Shown one piece after another: positions 50,327-60,071 of a DNA stretch of 64,000 nucleotides (position 1 is the stretch's first letter; the number at the start of each line of letters is the position of its first letter). Source of the stretch: Rhizobiales bacterium 64-17 (lineage in GTDB: Bacteria; Pseudomonadota; Alphaproteobacteria; Rhizobiales; Xanthobacteraceae); NCBI GenBank assembly GCA_001899285.1, contig MKWA01000014.1:54120-118119 (forward strand), read 5' to 3'. The notes under the pieces were generated by a model. The model did no database searches and had not been told where the DNA came from. It saw nothing but the letters and a program-made list of their open reading frames with translations. A program made the position numbers and the translations under genes.

Positions 50327-50978
50327 AGATGTGCAGCTTGCCGTCGTGCAGCACCAGACGGCGCGCGTCGAACTGATCCATCAGCGCGATATCGTGGGTG
50401 GCGATCACCACCGAGGTGCCGGACTTGTTGAGTTCGATGAACAGCCGCAGCAGCCGCTGCGCCAGCGACGGATCGACGTTGCCGGTCGGCTCGTCGGCCA
50501 GCAGCAGTTGCGGCCTCGCGATCACCGCGCGGGCGATCGCCGCGCGCTGCTTCTCGCCGCCGGACAGCACCGGCGGCAGCGCCCACATCCGCTCGCCGAG
50601 GCCGACCCATTCGATCAGCTCCATCACCTCGTCGCGATAGCTCGCCTCGTCGCGGCCCATCACACGCAGCGGCAGCGCCACATTCTCGTAGGTGGTCATG
50701 TGGTCGAGCAGGCGGAAATCCTGGAATACGATGCCGATACGACGGCGCAAGGTCGACAGAGCGTCCTTGGACAGCGTGGCGACGTCGTGGCCGAACTGGG
50801 TGATCAGGCCGCGGGTCGGCCGCAGCGACAGGAACAGCAGCCTCAGCAGCGAGGTCTTGCCCGCCCCCGACGGCCCGGTCAGGAACTGGAACGAATGCGG
50901 CTCGATCCGGAACGTGAGGTCATGCAAAACCTCCGGTCCCAGACCGTAACGCAAGCCCACATTTTCGAATCGGACCAC
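50319..50978 (-). CDS. ftsE: Cell division ATP-binding protein FtsE
   Basis: An ABC ATPase of 219 residues. Walker A is GPSGAGKTSLLRLL, the signature LSGGEKQRAAIARAV, Walker B LLLADEPTGNVD, and the switch His lies in VIATHDIALM. FtsE energises FtsX at the division site. It is the first gene of the operon. The gene is divergent from the zinc-ribbon gene, 214 bases away. Confidence 0.97.
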   Translation of the reverse strand: MVRFENVGLRYGLGPEVLHDLTFRIEPHSFQFLTGPSGAGKTSLLRLLFLSLRPTRGLITQFGHDVATLSKDALSTLRRRIGIVFQDFRLLDHMTTYENVALPLRVMGRDEASYRDEVMELIEWVGLGERMWALPPVLSGGEKQRAAIARAVIARPQLLLADEPTGNVDPSLAQRLLRLFIELNKSGTSVVIATHDIALMDQFDARRLVLHDGKLHIYD

Positions 50979-51192
50979 GCTGTCCCCGCTCCGTCCGTCC
51001 TGCTTGCCCCGGCGACCCCGCCCCGCCGGAGTCCGCCCCCACCGGGGTTTTCTAACGGATTATCCGGGGAGGGCCAAAGTGTCTCACCTGAGCGCGGCAT
51101 GGTTTCCGATCCATTAACGGATGGGCGGTTACAGTCGTGCCGAATGGCTCCCGCGTGCAGACCGGGGCCAACTGGGGTGCTGGCGCCGTTCG

Positions 51193-52266
51193 ATGCTGAT
51201 CGTCTGCCCAAATTGCGCGACCTCCTACACGGTCGGCGCCTCGGCGCTCGGCCTTGCCGGCCGCAATGTGCGCTGCGTCCGCTGCCGGACCCAGTGGTTC
51301 GCCGCGCCACCACAGGCAGCCGGGCCGGCCAGCACCGCCACATTCGTCGACGAGATCATCGCCGAGGCCGACGCCAAATCGGCGGCTGGCACACCGGCGC
51401 CACGACCTGCGCCCCGCCCCGCCAAATCGCCCGTCTTGCCCCCAGCGACGGCGATCCCGCAGGCACATATCCCGCAGACACACGCGCCAGAGGCTCGCCT
51501 TTCGGGCGCGGGGCTGCCGGAAGCGACACCGATCGCGCCGGTCGAATCCGCGGCGCCCGACGTCACGCAGTTCGGCGCCGCGCTCGATCAGGTGTCGGCC
51601 GTCACGCCGATGCGCGCCGATGACGTGAGCGGTGACGCGCCGGTGATCGACGCGCCCGCGCACTATGCCGAGCCGCATATCGGCGACGCCCCGCCGATCG
51701 TGCCGCCGGCCGAGCCGCCGTTCAGCACCGCTGAGCCGGACGATGTCGAACACGCGGCCACGCGCCGCAGCCGCAAGTTCAGGAAATCGCGGCGAGATCG
51801 CGCCTTTGGCCGCGTCACAAGCCGCCGCATCGGCCGCCTGCCGCTGCTGATCACACTGCTGGTGGCGACGCTCGGCGCGATGCTGATCTGGCGCAACACG
51901 CTGGTGAAATACGTGCCGCAGACCGCCTCGCTGTTCACGGCGATCGGCATGCCGGTCAATGTCCGCGGACTGGTGTTCGAGGGCGTCACCGTCTCCCGCG
52001 ACACTAATGATGGCGTTGCCGTGCTTGCGGTCGAAGGCAAAATCGTCAGCACCAGCGGCGCGCCGGTCGACGTGCCGCGACTGCGCTTCGCGATTCGCAA
52101 CACCACTGGCCAGGAGATCTATACTTGGACCGCGCAACCGCCGCGCAGCATCCTTGGCGCCGGCGAGACCATGACATTCCGCAGCCGCCTCGCCGCACCA
52201 CCGACTGACGGCGTCGATGTGCTGGTGCGCTTCTTCAACGCCCACGATCTCCCTGGAAGCAAGTGA
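51193..52266 (+). CDS. MJ0042-type zinc-ribbon membrane protein
   Basis: A 357-residue protein that opens with a zinc ribbon, Cys5-x2-Cys8 and Cys28-x2-Cys31. A long Ala/Pro-rich linker (40-195) is followed by a basic patch (RRSRKFRKSRRDR), a single membrane segment (about 223-243), and a C-terminal beta-rich domain resembling DUF3426 (VAVLAVEGKIVSTSGAPVDV). ATG 51193 lies directly before the ribbon. It overlaps the next gene (TGATG). The function is unknown. Location next to ftsE is common in relatives. Confidence 0.88.
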   Translation: MLIVCPNCATSYTVGASALGLAGRNVRCVRCRTQWFAAPPQAAGPASTATFVDEIIAEADAKSAAGTPAPRPAPRPAKSPVLPPATAIPQAHIPQTHAPEARLSGAGLPEATPIAPVESAAPDVTQFGAALDQVSAVTPMRADDVSGDAPVIDAPAHYAEPHIGDAPPIVPPAEPPFSTAEPDDVEHAATRRSRKFRKSRRDRAFGRVTSRRIGRLPLLITLLVATLGAMLIWRNTLVKYVPQTASLFTAIGMPVNVRGLVFEGVTVSRDTNDGVAVLAVEGKIVSTSGAPVDVPRLRFAIRNTTGQEIYTWTAQPPRSILGAGETMTFRSRLAAPPTDGVDVLVRFFNAHDLPGSK

Positions 52267-52643
52267 TGGCGCGTATCCTCGTCGCCGAGGACGACGACGC
52301 CGTGCGCGGCTTCGTGCAGCGGGCGCTGATCGAGGACGGCCATGACACCGTGACGGCTCGCGACGGCGCCGAGGCGCTCGACCTGCTGCATCGCGAGACC
52401 GGCGCATTCGATCTGCTGCTGACCGACATCAAGATGCCGGTGATGGACGGGATCGCGCTGGCGCTCGCGACCGTGCGTGACTATCCGGCAATGCCGGTGC
52501 TGCTGATGACCGGCTACGCCGACCAGCGCGAGCGCGCGCATGGTCTCGAACAGATCATCCACGACGTGATCGCCAAGCCGTTCACGCTGGCGCAGCTTCA
52601 AGGCGCGGTCGACGGCGCGTTGGCGACGCGCCGCAACGCCTGA
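52266..52643 (+). CDS. Single-domain response regulator (CpdR-like)
   Basis: A 125-residue CheY-like receiver with Asp9-Asp10, phospho-acceptor Asp54 (LLLTDIKMPVMDG), Thr in LLMTGYA and Lys in VIAKPFTLAQL. The N-terminus MARILVAEDDDAVRGF resembles CpdR, the adaptor that directs ClpXP proteolysis in the alphaproteobacterial cell cycle. The segment after the phosphorylation site differs, so orthology is open. It is translationally coupled to the zinc-ribbon gene (TGATG). Confidence 0.92.
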   Translation: MARILVAEDDDAVRGFVQRALIEDGHDTVTARDGAEALDLLHRETGAFDLLLTDIKMPVMDGIALALATVRDYPAMPVLLMTGYADQRERAHGLEQIIHDVIAKPFTLAQLQGAVDGALATRRNA

Positions 52644-52668
52644 TCGCGTCGCGCATCACATCATGATC

Positions 52669-52977
52669 TTATTTTGCCGGCGGCGTCGGCGTGCCGGCAT
52701 CCATCTTGCCGGAAGTCTCGTCGGCGGATTTGCCCGACGTCTTGTCGTCTGACGCTTTGCCGTCGGTGCCCGGCTGCGGCGCATGGCGATGCGCGCTCTC
52801 CGGATTCCCGGTCTGCGAGTCGTGACCCTGCGCATCCGGCGCCTCAGTGGGCGCCGACAGGGTCGACGACGGCTGTCCACTATGGGTCTCCGGGCCAGGC
52901 TTCTGCTGCGCGTGAGCCGCGCCGATACCGCACGCAAACGCACCGGCAACGAGTGCGATGAACAAACGATGTGCCAT
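52669..52977 (-). CDS. Small secreted hydrophilic protein of unknown function
   Basis: A 102-residue protein. A clear signal peptide (MAHRLFIALVAGAFACGIGA, cleavage near AAHAQ) precedes about 80 low-complexity residues rich in Pro, Ser, Thr, Gly, Asp and Lys. These include the near-repeat KTSGKSADETSGK. There is no recognisable domain. ATG 52977 is chosen at the signal peptide; the frame runs up to 53064. It converges on the response regulator gene and may be a periplasmic unstructured protein. Confidence 0.6.
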   Translation of the reverse strand: MAHRLFIALVAGAFACGIGAAHAQQKPGPETHSGQPSSTLSAPTEAPDAQGHDSQTGNPESAHRHAPQPGTDGKASDDKTSGKSADETSGKMDAGTPTPPAK

Positions 52978-53105
52978 AGGAATGCTCCGGTTCCAATTCA
53001 CGCGGGAGCAAACGTTCGTCGCGCACAGGAAGTTCCCGCACGCCGCGGAAAACCGGCGCGGCAAACCGGCGCGGATCGTCTCAGCGCAGGGTCAGAAACC
53101 CAAAC

Positions 53106-55706
53106 TCAGAAATCCTTGAGCAGCCGTTCGATGTAGTCGAGTTCGAGCTGCGGGCGATAGTTTTCGCCAAACCGCTTGCGCAACTCCTCAAGAATCTTGC
53201 GAGCGCGCTGCACGTCGATCTCGCCCGGCACCTTCACCGTGGTGTCATCGCCGTAATCGCGACCGCGCAACGGCCGTCCCAGCGGATCGGTGTTTTGCTG
53301 CGCGCGCTGTTGACCACGGCCGGGCTGACCGTTCGGGCCGGGGCCGCTCTGCCCTTGCTGCTGCATTTGCTGCGCGAGGTTTTGTGCGCCCTTGCGCATC
53401 GCATCGAGCGCGCGCCCCTGCGAGCCAACCGCGCCTTCCGCATCGCCATCGCCAAGCTGACCCTGCGCGTCGCCCATGGCGCCGTCAGCATCGCCCAGTT
53501 CACCGTTTTCGCCCTGCCCCTGCTGCTGATCGCCGTCGTCACCCGGCTGCTGGCCCATATCCGGGTTCATGCCGCGCTGCTTCATCGCATCGAGCAGTTT
53601 CTGCAGCCGGTCGCGCAGCGCCTTCTGGTCCTGCTGCAACGAACCCATCTGCTGGTTGCCCTGCTGGCCACGCTGCCCGCGCTGGCGTTCGCGCCGCTGA
53701 TCCTGTCCTTCGCGGAAGGTGCGGTCGCGCAACTGCTGCTGCTTGCGGATCATGTCCTGCAGCTCGTTGAGCTGCGCGGTCATGTCGTCGTCGCCGTCCA
53801 TCTGCTGTTGCTGACCGGGCCGCGCGGTCTGCAGGTTCTCCAGCATCTGCTGCAATTCGTCGAGCATGCGGCGCGCCGCGTCGCGATTGCCGGAGCGCGC
53901 CATCTGCTCCATGCGGTCGAGCATGTTCTTGAGATCCTGCGGCGTCAGCACGCGCGCGTTGCGATCAAGCGGACGCGCGAGCTGCTGCGGATTCTTCCGC
54001 GCCTCCTCAGCCAGCGCCTGCATGAATTGATTGAGCGCGGCGCGAAGCTGATCCATCAGCTTCTTGAGCTCTTCCTCGCTGGCGCCGCGTTCCAGCGCCT
54101 GACGCAACGCCTCCTGCGCCTGCCGCAGCGCCTGCTCGGCATCGGAGACATTGCCGTCCTCGATCGCCACCGCCATCGCCCACAGCCGCGCCGCCACGTC
54201 GCGCAGTCCGTCGTCAGTGCGGGCATTGGTCAGATCGTAATAGAGGGAGCGGAGGCCGAGATAGATGCGCGTATCGGGCTCGAACTTCTCCGGCGCGATG
54301 GTGAGCGCTTCGAGCGCGGTCAGCACCAGCGGCTTGGCGTCGGCGTTGAGCGCCAGCACGCGCCGCTGCTCGATCAGCGCGCGCGCCATCGGCTTGACGA
54401 AGATCCGCTGCGGCAGCGTGAACTCGAACGGCTCGCTGCGGCCTTCATTGTTGGCCTCGTCGCGCGCCGTGAGCGTCATCTCGACCTCGGCGCCGGCCCA
54501 CGGGTGTTCGCTGAGATCCTTGATGGTCTGCGCCGCACCGTTGCGGGTGCGCGCCTGCGGCAAAATGAGTTTCACGTCGGGCGCATCATAGAGCGGCCGC
54601 GCTTTCGGATCGGCGTCCTTGCGGGTGAAGCGTGCATGCGCTTCGACTACGCCGTAATCGTCTTCCATCTTGTAGGCGAGCAGCAGCGAGCCGCGCGCCT
54701 GCGGTTCGGGATCCTTGGCGAGCGCGATGGTCGGCGCGCGATCCGGGATCGCGGTGAAGCGCCAGGTGAGATCGCGGCCAGCGCCGCGCAGATGCGCCTC
54801 GCCGTCGCCGGCGATGGAGAAGTGCTGTTCCTGGGCGCCAGAACTTTGTGAGGCAGCATTTTGCGCCGGTGTTTGCGCCGGCGACTTGCCATCCTGTTTG
54901 GCCTCCACCGGCTCCAGCCCGCCGGTGCGGGTGATGTCCACCGATACGCCGCCGCTCGCGCGCACAATCAGCGTCGACCCGGCCGGCACCGCGAAAGCCG
55001 GGCCGCTGGCGGGCGTCGGTTCGCCCGGACGCAGACCGGGCAGCAGCACCGGCGCACGGCCGGTATAGGCCGGTGGCGTCACCCAGGCATCGACGCGGAA
55101 ATTCGCCGGCGCGATCACGCCGCGCCAGTCGAACGCGGTGGCGATGCGCTGCGTGCGCTCGCCGCTCGCGGCGAAGAATGTGACAGCCACCAACAGCAAG
55201 ACGAGAACGCGCAGCGCCATCGGATCGCGCAGCGCGAGACGTGGCGACGGCCAGCCAGCTTTCAGCGCACGGGCGGCCTCCGCCATCCGCTGGCGATGTG
55301 CTTCCCACAAGGCGAGCGCCACCGGATCGGTCGGCGCGCCGGCGAGCGTATCGGTGACGGCGGTGGCCGGGCGATGGGCAATGCCGGACACACGGTCGAG
55401 CCGCCGCAGCGCGTCGCCCTCGGTCGGCGGCCGCAGCCGCAGCAGCGGCACCAGCGCCGCGAGCGCCACCAGCGCGAACAACCCGAGACCGATGGCGCGG
55501 CCCAGCGGCGGCAAAATGCCCCACAGGCCGATCCACGACACCGCCAGGAACAGGCCGACCACGGTGGCGAGCGTCGCCAGCGGCGGCCAGACACGCTCCC
55601 ACAGCAGCGCGCCGCGGGCGCGCTTCAGCGCCTGCGCCAAAGCCGCGCCGAACGATGTCGATGGCGTCGTTTCTCGACCCTGATTGCCTTGGTCTTGACC
55701 GTCCAA
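53106..55706 (-). CDS. TIGR02302 / DUF4175 family membrane protein
   Basis: A protein of about 866 residues. Two or three N-terminal membrane segments are followed by a large periplasmic-type region (about 170-520) and a long helical, Gln-rich C-terminal part (about 600-830) with many QQQ, GQQG and RDR runs. The family is conserved in Rhizobiales and its function is unknown. There is no ATG near the N-terminus. I prefer the TTG at 55706, which has GGAG seven bases upstream and clears the lysA stop, over another TTG at 55820. It follows lysA in the same direction. Confidence 0.85.
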   Translation of the reverse strand: MDGQDQGNQGRETTPSTSFGAALAQALKRARGALLWERVWPPLATLATVVGLFLAVSWIGLWGILPPLGRAIGLGLFALVALAALVPLLRLRPPTEGDALRRLDRVSGIAHRPATAVTDTLAGAPTDPVALALWEAHRQRMAEAARALKAGWPSPRLALRDPMALRVLVLLLVAVTFFAASGERTQRIATAFDWRGVIAPANFRVDAWVTPPAYTGRAPVLLPGLRPGEPTPASGPAFAVPAGSTLIVRASGGVSVDITRTGGLEPVEAKQDGKSPAQTPAQNAASQSSGAQEQHFSIAGDGEAHLRGAGRDLTWRFTAIPDRAPTIALAKDPEPQARGSLLLAYKMEDDYGVVEAHARFTRKDADPKARPLYDAPDVKLILPQARTRNGAAQTIKDLSEHPWAGAEVEMTLTARDEANNEGRSEPFEFTLPQRIFVKPMARALIEQRRVLALNADAKPLVLTALEALTIAPEKFEPDTRIYLGLRSLYYDLTNARTDDGLRDVAARLWAMAVAIEDGNVSDAEQALRQAQEALRQALERGASEEELKKLMDQLRAALNQFMQALAEEARKNPQQLARPLDRNARVLTPQDLKNMLDRMEQMARSGNRDAARRMLDELQQMLENLQTARPGQQQQMDGDDDMTAQLNELQDMIRKQQQLRDRTFREGQDQRRERQRGQRGQQGNQQMGSLQQDQKALRDRLQKLLDAMKQRGMNPDMGQQPGDDGDQQQGQGENGELGDADGAMGDAQGQLGDGDAEGAVGSQGRALDAMRKGAQNLAQQMQQQGQSGPGPNGQPGRGQQRAQQNTDPLGRPLRGRDYGDDTTVKVPGEIDVQRARKILEELRKRFGENYRPQLELDYIERLLKDF

Positions 55707-55782
55707 TCGCCGCTCCGTCGCCCCGGCCGGACCGCCCTTCCGTGGCCGGAGGGCAGAATCCGTCAGCCCAGTTGACGCTATT

Positions 55783-57054
55783 TCAGCCCGCCATCCAAGG
55801 CGGCAGCCGATCGAGCGCAATCAATTGGTCGGCATCAAGGCGCGGGCGGACCAGCGCCCACCGGTCGTCCCGGACCAGCACTTCCGGAACCAGCGCGCGC
55901 GTGTTGTAGGTTCCCGCCTGCACCGCGCCATAGGCCCCGGCGCTCATCACCGCCAGCAGATCGCCCGGCTTGGGTTCCGGCAGGTCACGGTCCAGCGCCA
56001 GGAAATCGCCGCTTTCGCACACCGGTCCGACCACATCGGCGCGGATGCGCCGGGTTGCCGCATCCGGCTCGCGCACCGGGCGGATCTCGTGATGCGCCTC
56101 GTACAGCGTCGGGCGAATGAGGTCGTTCATCGCCGCATCGACGATGACGAAGGTCTTGGCCTCGCCCTGCTTGATGAACAACACGCGCGTGACGAGGATG
56201 CCGGCATTGCCGACGAGCAGCCGGCCCGGCTCGAAGATCAGCCGGCAATCGAGGTCGCGGGTGGCGCGCTTGACCACCGCCGCATAGGCGTCCGGCAGCG
56301 GCGGCGGCTCATTGTCATCGCGATACGGAATGCCGAGGCCGCCGCCGAGATCGACATGCTCGATGCTGTGACCGTCGGCACGCAGCGTGCGCACGAAATC
56401 CGCGAGCAATGCAAACGCATCGCCGAACGGATCGAGATCGGTGATCTGGCTGCCGATGTGCATGTCGACGCCGGCGACCTTGATCCCCGGGAGCTTCGCG
56501 GCGCTGGCATAGACCTCGCGCGCGACCGAGATCGGAATGCCGAACTTGTTTTCCGATTTGCCGGTGGCGATCTTGTGATGGGTCCGGGCATCCACATCGG
56601 GATTGACGCGCACGGAGATGTGCGCGCTCCGCCCCTTCGCCGCCGCAACGCGCGAGAGCAGTTCAAGTTCCGGCTCGGACTCGACATTGACGCAGAGGAT
56701 ACCGGCATCGACCGCCATCGCCAGTTCGGCCTCGGTCTTGCCGACGCCGGAAAACATGATCCGTTCCGGCGGAATGCCGGCGGCGAGCGCGCGCTTCAAT
56801 TCGCCGCCAGACACGACGTCCGCGCCGGCGCCGAGTTTCGCCAATGTCGCGATCACCGCCTGATTGGAATTGGCCTTCATGGCGTAGCACACCAGCGCCG
56901 GCACGTCGGCGAAGGCGTCGGCAAACACCTGATAGTGGCGCGTCAGGGTCGCGGTCGAATAGCAATAGAACGGCGTGCCGATCTCCGCCGCCAAAGCGTC
57001 GAGATCGACCGCCTCGGCGTGCAGCACGCCGTGTCGATAGTGGAAATGATTCAT
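55783..57054 (-). CDS. lysA: Diaminopimelate decarboxylase
   Basis: The last step of lysine synthesis. The 423-residue PLP enzyme has the PLP lysine in YAMKANSNQAVI and the Gly-rich phosphate site HVDLGGGLGIPY. HIGSQITDLDPF and the C-terminal CESGDFL give the active-site Cys contributed across the dimer. It lies 15 bases after the lptM-like gene in the argH-lptM-lysA-TIGR02302 order typical of the Bradyrhizobium group. Confidence 0.97.
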   Translation of the reverse strand: MNHFHYRHGVLHAEAVDLDALAAEIGTPFYCYSTATLTRHYQVFADAFADVPALVCYAMKANSNQAVIATLAKLGAGADVVSGGELKRALAAGIPPERIMFSGVGKTEAELAMAVDAGILCVNVESEPELELLSRVAAAKGRSAHISVRVNPDVDARTHHKIATGKSENKFGIPISVAREVYASAAKLPGIKVAGVDMHIGSQITDLDPFGDAFALLADFVRTLRADGHSIEHVDLGGGLGIPYRDDNEPPPLPDAYAAVVKRATRDLDCRLIFEPGRLLVGNAGILVTRVLFIKQGEAKTFVIVDAAMNDLIRPTLYEAHHEIRPVREPDAATRRIRADVVGPVCESGDFLALDRDLPEPKPGDLLAVMSAGAYGAVQAGTYNTRALVPEVLVRDDRWALVRPRLDADQLIALDRLPPWMAG

Positions 57055-57069
57055 GACGCGCCCGGTCGC

Positions 57070-57366
57070 TCAGTCGATCAGCGCGTCGAGCGGAATCCGC
57101 CGCTTCTCGCCGATCGGCGCGATCGGCCGTCCATCGGCGGCGATGCCGGCGCGCTCGCCGGTCACGGTGCGCTGACTGAGCGGCTCGTCGGCGCGGTTGG
57201 CCTGGAACGAGGTGAAGCCGGGACCCTGTTGCGCAGCCGGCTGGGCCACCTGTTGCGACGACGTGCTGGCGGCGGCCGCCGGCGGCGGCTCGAGCGGCCC
57301 TTTGCGGCCACAGCCCGCGAGGCCGAGCGCGACGATCATCGCCCCCAACACCAGCCCCTGTCTCAT
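57070..57366 (-). CDS. lptM: LptM-like small lipoprotein
   Basis: A 98-residue lipoprotein. A signal peptide (MRQGLVLGAMIVALGLAGC) ends in a lipobox LAGC, followed by the typical GRKGPLEPPP. LptM helps mature the LptDE lipopolysaccharide translocon in enterobacteria; alphaproteobacterial members share the N-terminal motif, and the rest is variable. ATG 57366 gives a normal lipoprotein signal length; 57420 would add 18 residues. It sits between argH and lysA as in many proteobacteria. Confidence 0.85.
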   Translation of the reverse strand: MRQGLVLGAMIVALGLAGCGRKGPLEPPPAAAASTSSQQVAQPAAQQGPGFTSFQANRADEPLSQRTVTGERAGIAADGRPIAPIGEKRRIPLDALID

Positions 57367-57459
57367 CCTGAAATTCCGCAAACCGCTCACACCAGACACT
57401 CCCGATAGGACGCGCACCATAGCAGATTGAACCGGCAACGCGACCTCACTCCGCGGCGA

Positions 57460-58860
57460 TCAGCCCCGCTTTCCGGGCTTTTTCGCCAGACTCTTGAGCC
57501 ATTTATTCGCCTGCGCCCGCACGTTCTTCGGCGCGGTGCCGCCGTAGCTGACCCGACTTTCCACCGAGCGTTGCACGCTCAACACCGCGAACACCGCCTT
57601 GGTGATTCGCGGCTCGATCGCCTGCATCGCCGCGAGCGGCAGCGCGTCAAGCGCCACGCCGTCCTTGGCCGCGCGCGCGACGATCCGCCCGGTGACGTGA
57701 TGCGCCTCGCGGAACGGCATCTTCAGCGTGCGCACCAGCCAGTCGGCGAGATCGGTGGCGGTGGCGTAGCCCTCGCCCGCCGCCGCCTGCATCTTCTCGG
57801 TATCAGGGACGAGATCGCGCACCATGCCGGTCATCGCCGCGATGGCGAGCGACAGCGCCGACATGGCGTCCATCACGCCCTCTTTGTCTTCCTGCATGTC
57901 CTTGGCATAGGCGAGCGGAAGCCCCTTCATGACGATCAGCAGACCGTTGAGCGCGCCGATGATGCGGCCAGTCTTGGCGCGCACCAGCTCCGCCGCATCC
58001 GGATTGCGCTTCTGCGGCATGATCGACGAGCCGGTGGTGAACTTGTCCGACAGCTTCACCAGCCCCGTCAGCGGCGACGTCCAGATCACGATCTCCTCGG
58101 CGAAGCGCGACAGATGCACGGCGCAGATCGATGCCGCCGACAACGCCTCCATGGCGAAGTCGCGATCGGACACGGCGTCGAGCGAGTTCGCGGTCGGGCG
58201 GTCGAAGCCGAGCGCCTTCGCAGTCATCGTCCGGTCGAGCGGAAACGACGTGCCGGCGAGGGCCGCCGAACCGAGCGGCATCTCGTTGAGGCGCTTGCGC
58301 GCATCCGTCAGCCGGCCGCGATCACGCGCCGCCATCTCGACGTAAGCGAGCAGATGATGACCGAACGTCACCGGCTGCGCGGTCTGCAGATGCGTGAAGC
58401 CCGGCATCACCGTCGCGGCGTGCTGGAGCGCCTTCTCGGCCAGCGCACGCTGATAGTCGGCGAGCGCCGCGTCGAGGGTGTCGAGCGTGCCGCGCACCCA
58501 CAATTTGAAATCGGTCGCCACCTGATCGTTGCGTGAACGCGCCGTATGCAACCGACCGGCGGCAGGGCCGATCAGATCGGCGAGCCGGCTCTCGACATTC
58601 ATGTGAATGTCCTCGAGCGACCGCTTGAAGCGGAACTTGCCGCCGTCGATCTCTGACAGGATCGTGTCTAGACCGTGAGCGATCGCGGCGGCATCCTGCC
58701 GCGTGATAATCCCCTGCTTCGCCAGCATCGCCGCATGCGCCTTGGACGCGGTGATGTCTTCGCGGTAAAGGTGCCGGTCGAAATCGATGGAGGCGTTGAT
58801 CTCCTCCATGATGGTGTCCGGCGCAGTGGTGAACCGGCCGCCCCACATCTTGTTGCTCAT
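57460..58860 (-). CDS. argH: Argininosuccinate lyase
   Basis: Splits argininosuccinate into arginine and fumarate. The 466-residue protein has the N-terminal MWGGRF block, the substrate-binding [16 protein letters not shown], and the fumarase-superfamily signature [15 protein letters not shown] with the catalytic Ser. The length is normal. It diverges from tlpA with 71 bases between the start codons. Confidence 0.98.
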   Translation of the reverse strand: MSNKMWGGRFTTAPDTIMEEINASIDFDRHLYREDITASKAHAAMLAKQGIITRQDAAAIAHGLDTILSEIDGGKFRFKRSLEDIHMNVESRLADLIGPAAGRLHTARSRNDQVATDFKLWVRGTLDTLDAALADYQRALAEKALQHAATVMPGFTHLQTAQPVTFGHHLLAYVEMAARDRGRLTDARKRLNEMPLGSAALAGTSFPLDRTMTAKALGFDRPTANSLDAVSDRDFAMEALSAASICAVHLSRFAEEIVIWTSPLTGLVKLSDKFTTGSSIMPQKRNPDAAELVRAKTGRIIGALNGLLIVMKGLPLAYAKDMQEDKEGVMDAMSALSLAIAAMTGMVRDLVPDTEKMQAAAGEGYATATDLADWLVRTLKMPFREAHHVTGRIVARAAKDGVALDALPLAAMQAIEPRITKAVFAVLSVQRSVESRVSYGGTAPKNVRAQANKWLKSLAKKPGKRG

Positions 58861-58931
58861 GACACGTCCATCGAAAAACCGCGATCCGCTTTCACGTCAC
58901 ACGCCGTTGCAAATCCAAGACTGAGACACCG

Positions 58932-59585
58932 ATGACCGAGACGACCGATCGACGCCGCCCATTGTCCCGCCGCCTGATGCTGGTCGCAGCCGCCTTCTGC
59001 CTCGCCGCCGTGGTGGGCGGGGTATACGGGATCGGCAGCCTCACAGGCAATGGCGGCGATCCGGTCTGCCGCCCGGCCGTGAGCCTCGCAAAACGGCTGG
59101 CGCCGCTGGTGCACGGCGAGATCGCCGCAGTGAAGGTCGCCGACACCGGACTCAAGCTTCCGGAGCTGAAATTCCGCGATAGCGACGGCCGGGAGCGCAC
59201 CCTGGCCGACTGGAAGGGCCGCACCGTGCTGCTCAACCTGTGGGCGACCTGGTGCGTGCCGTGCCGCACCGAAATGCCCGCCCTCGACGGGCTGGAATCC
59301 AAGCTCGGCGGCGGCGACTTCCAGGTGGTGGCGGTGAACATCGACACGCGCAACCCGGACAAGCCGAAGCAGTGGCTCACCGAGAACGGCATTCACAAGC
59401 TGTCTTATTTCGCCGATCCGCGCGCCACGGTGTTTCAGGAGTTGAAGTCGATCGGCCGCGCCTTCGGCATGCCGACCACCGTGCTGGTCGATCCGTCCGG
59501 CTGCGAGATCGCCTCGCTCGCCGGCCCCGCCGACTGGGCCGGCAAGGACGCGCTCACCTTCCTGCAGGCGGCACTGAAGAAGTAG
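58932..59585 (+). CDS. tlpA: Thiol:disulfide interchange protein TlpA
   Basis: A membrane-anchored periplasmic thioredoxin that in Bradyrhizobium reduces partners needed for cytochrome aa3 assembly (copper insertion). The 217-residue protein has an N-terminal anchor (about 13-37) and a thioredoxin fold with active site Trp-Cys108-Val-Pro-Cys111. Two further Cys (CRPAV near 46 and GCEIA near 194) could form the known structural disulfide. The cis-Pro is in FGMPTT. Divergence from argH also fits Bradyrhizobium. Confidence 0.95.
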   Translation: MTETTDRRRPLSRRLMLVAAAFCLAAVVGGVYGIGSLTGNGGDPVCRPAVSLAKRLAPLVHGEIAAVKVADTGLKLPELKFRDSDGRERTLADWKGRTVLLNLWATWCVPCRTEMPALDGLESKLGGGDFQVVAVNIDTRNPDKPKQWLTENGIHKLSYFADPRATVFQELKSIGRAFGMPTTVLVDPSGCEIASLAGPADWAGKDALTFLQAALKK

Positions 59586-59593
59586 CGCTCTCT

Positions 59594-59745
59594 TTCCCTC
59601 TCCCGCTCGCGGGAGAGGGTGCCGAGCGAACGTCCGTGAGCGAGGCGGGTGAGGGCCTTGCGGCCTCACGGAGCAGACCCCTCACCCGGCTCGCGCTTCG
59701 CTATCGCTCAACGCGATCCACCCTCTCCCGTAAACGGGAGAGGGA
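59594..59745. repeat. Intergenic repeat with ccctctcccg ends
   Basis: The left end, ccctctcccgctcgcgggag, forms a tight hairpin. The right end carries ccctctcccg, a taaa loop and cgggagaggg. The interior has gtgaggg / ccctcac pairing. The element fills nearly all the gap between tlpA and the YjfB-like gene. It belongs to a class unlike the two other repeat types in this window. Confidence 0.7.
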
Positions 59746-59769
59746 CGCATTGCGCACGTTCTTCGACCG

Positions 59770-59967
59770 TCAAACCGAGATATCGAGATTGGCGCCGATG
59801 CCGGACGCCACATTGGCGAGGCTGTTGGCGGACTGCTGCGCGGCGTCGAGCAGTTGCGCCACGGCCTGACCGGCCTGCGCATTCATCTTGAGCATCTTCG
59901 CCGCGATCGCCGTCTGCGTCTGCGCCATCTGCGCGCCGAGCAGGCCGCTCACCAGTCCCATATCCAT
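59770..59967 (-). CDS. YjfB-like putative motility protein
   Basis: A 65-residue helical protein beginning MDMGLVSGLLGAQMAQTQTA and ending NLANVASGIGANLDISV. Its size and pattern match the YjfB putative motility family (PF14070), whose function is unknown. ATG 59967 has AGGGGA upstream; 59961 is an alternative. No flagellar gene is nearby. Confidence 0.75.
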   Translation of the reverse strand: MDMGLVSGLLGAQMAQTQTAIAAKMLKMNAQAGQAVAQLLDAAQQSANSLANVASGIGANLDISV

Positions 59968-60042
59968 CGCAAGTCCCCTGCGGATCAACCTAGGGGGAGA
60001 GGGTTAACGAAATCTCGCCGGCACAAATCCGCCCGCCGAGGG

Positions 60043-60071
60043 TTGACATCGCAGCACGATAAGCCAATACT
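60043..60071 (+). promoter_or_regulatory. Sigma-70-type promoter of the arsR operon
   Basis: TTGACA at 60043-60048, a 17-base spacer, and AATACT at 60066-60071 form a near-consensus promoter. Transcription should begin about seven bases later, at or next to the ATG at 60079, which has no Shine-Dalgarno. A leaderless mRNA is expected. Confidence 0.75.

Noticed and set aside
52263..52643. Response regulator start at the GTG one codon before ATG 52266
   Set aside because: The ATG overlapping the upstream TGA gives the standard MARILVAEDD start.
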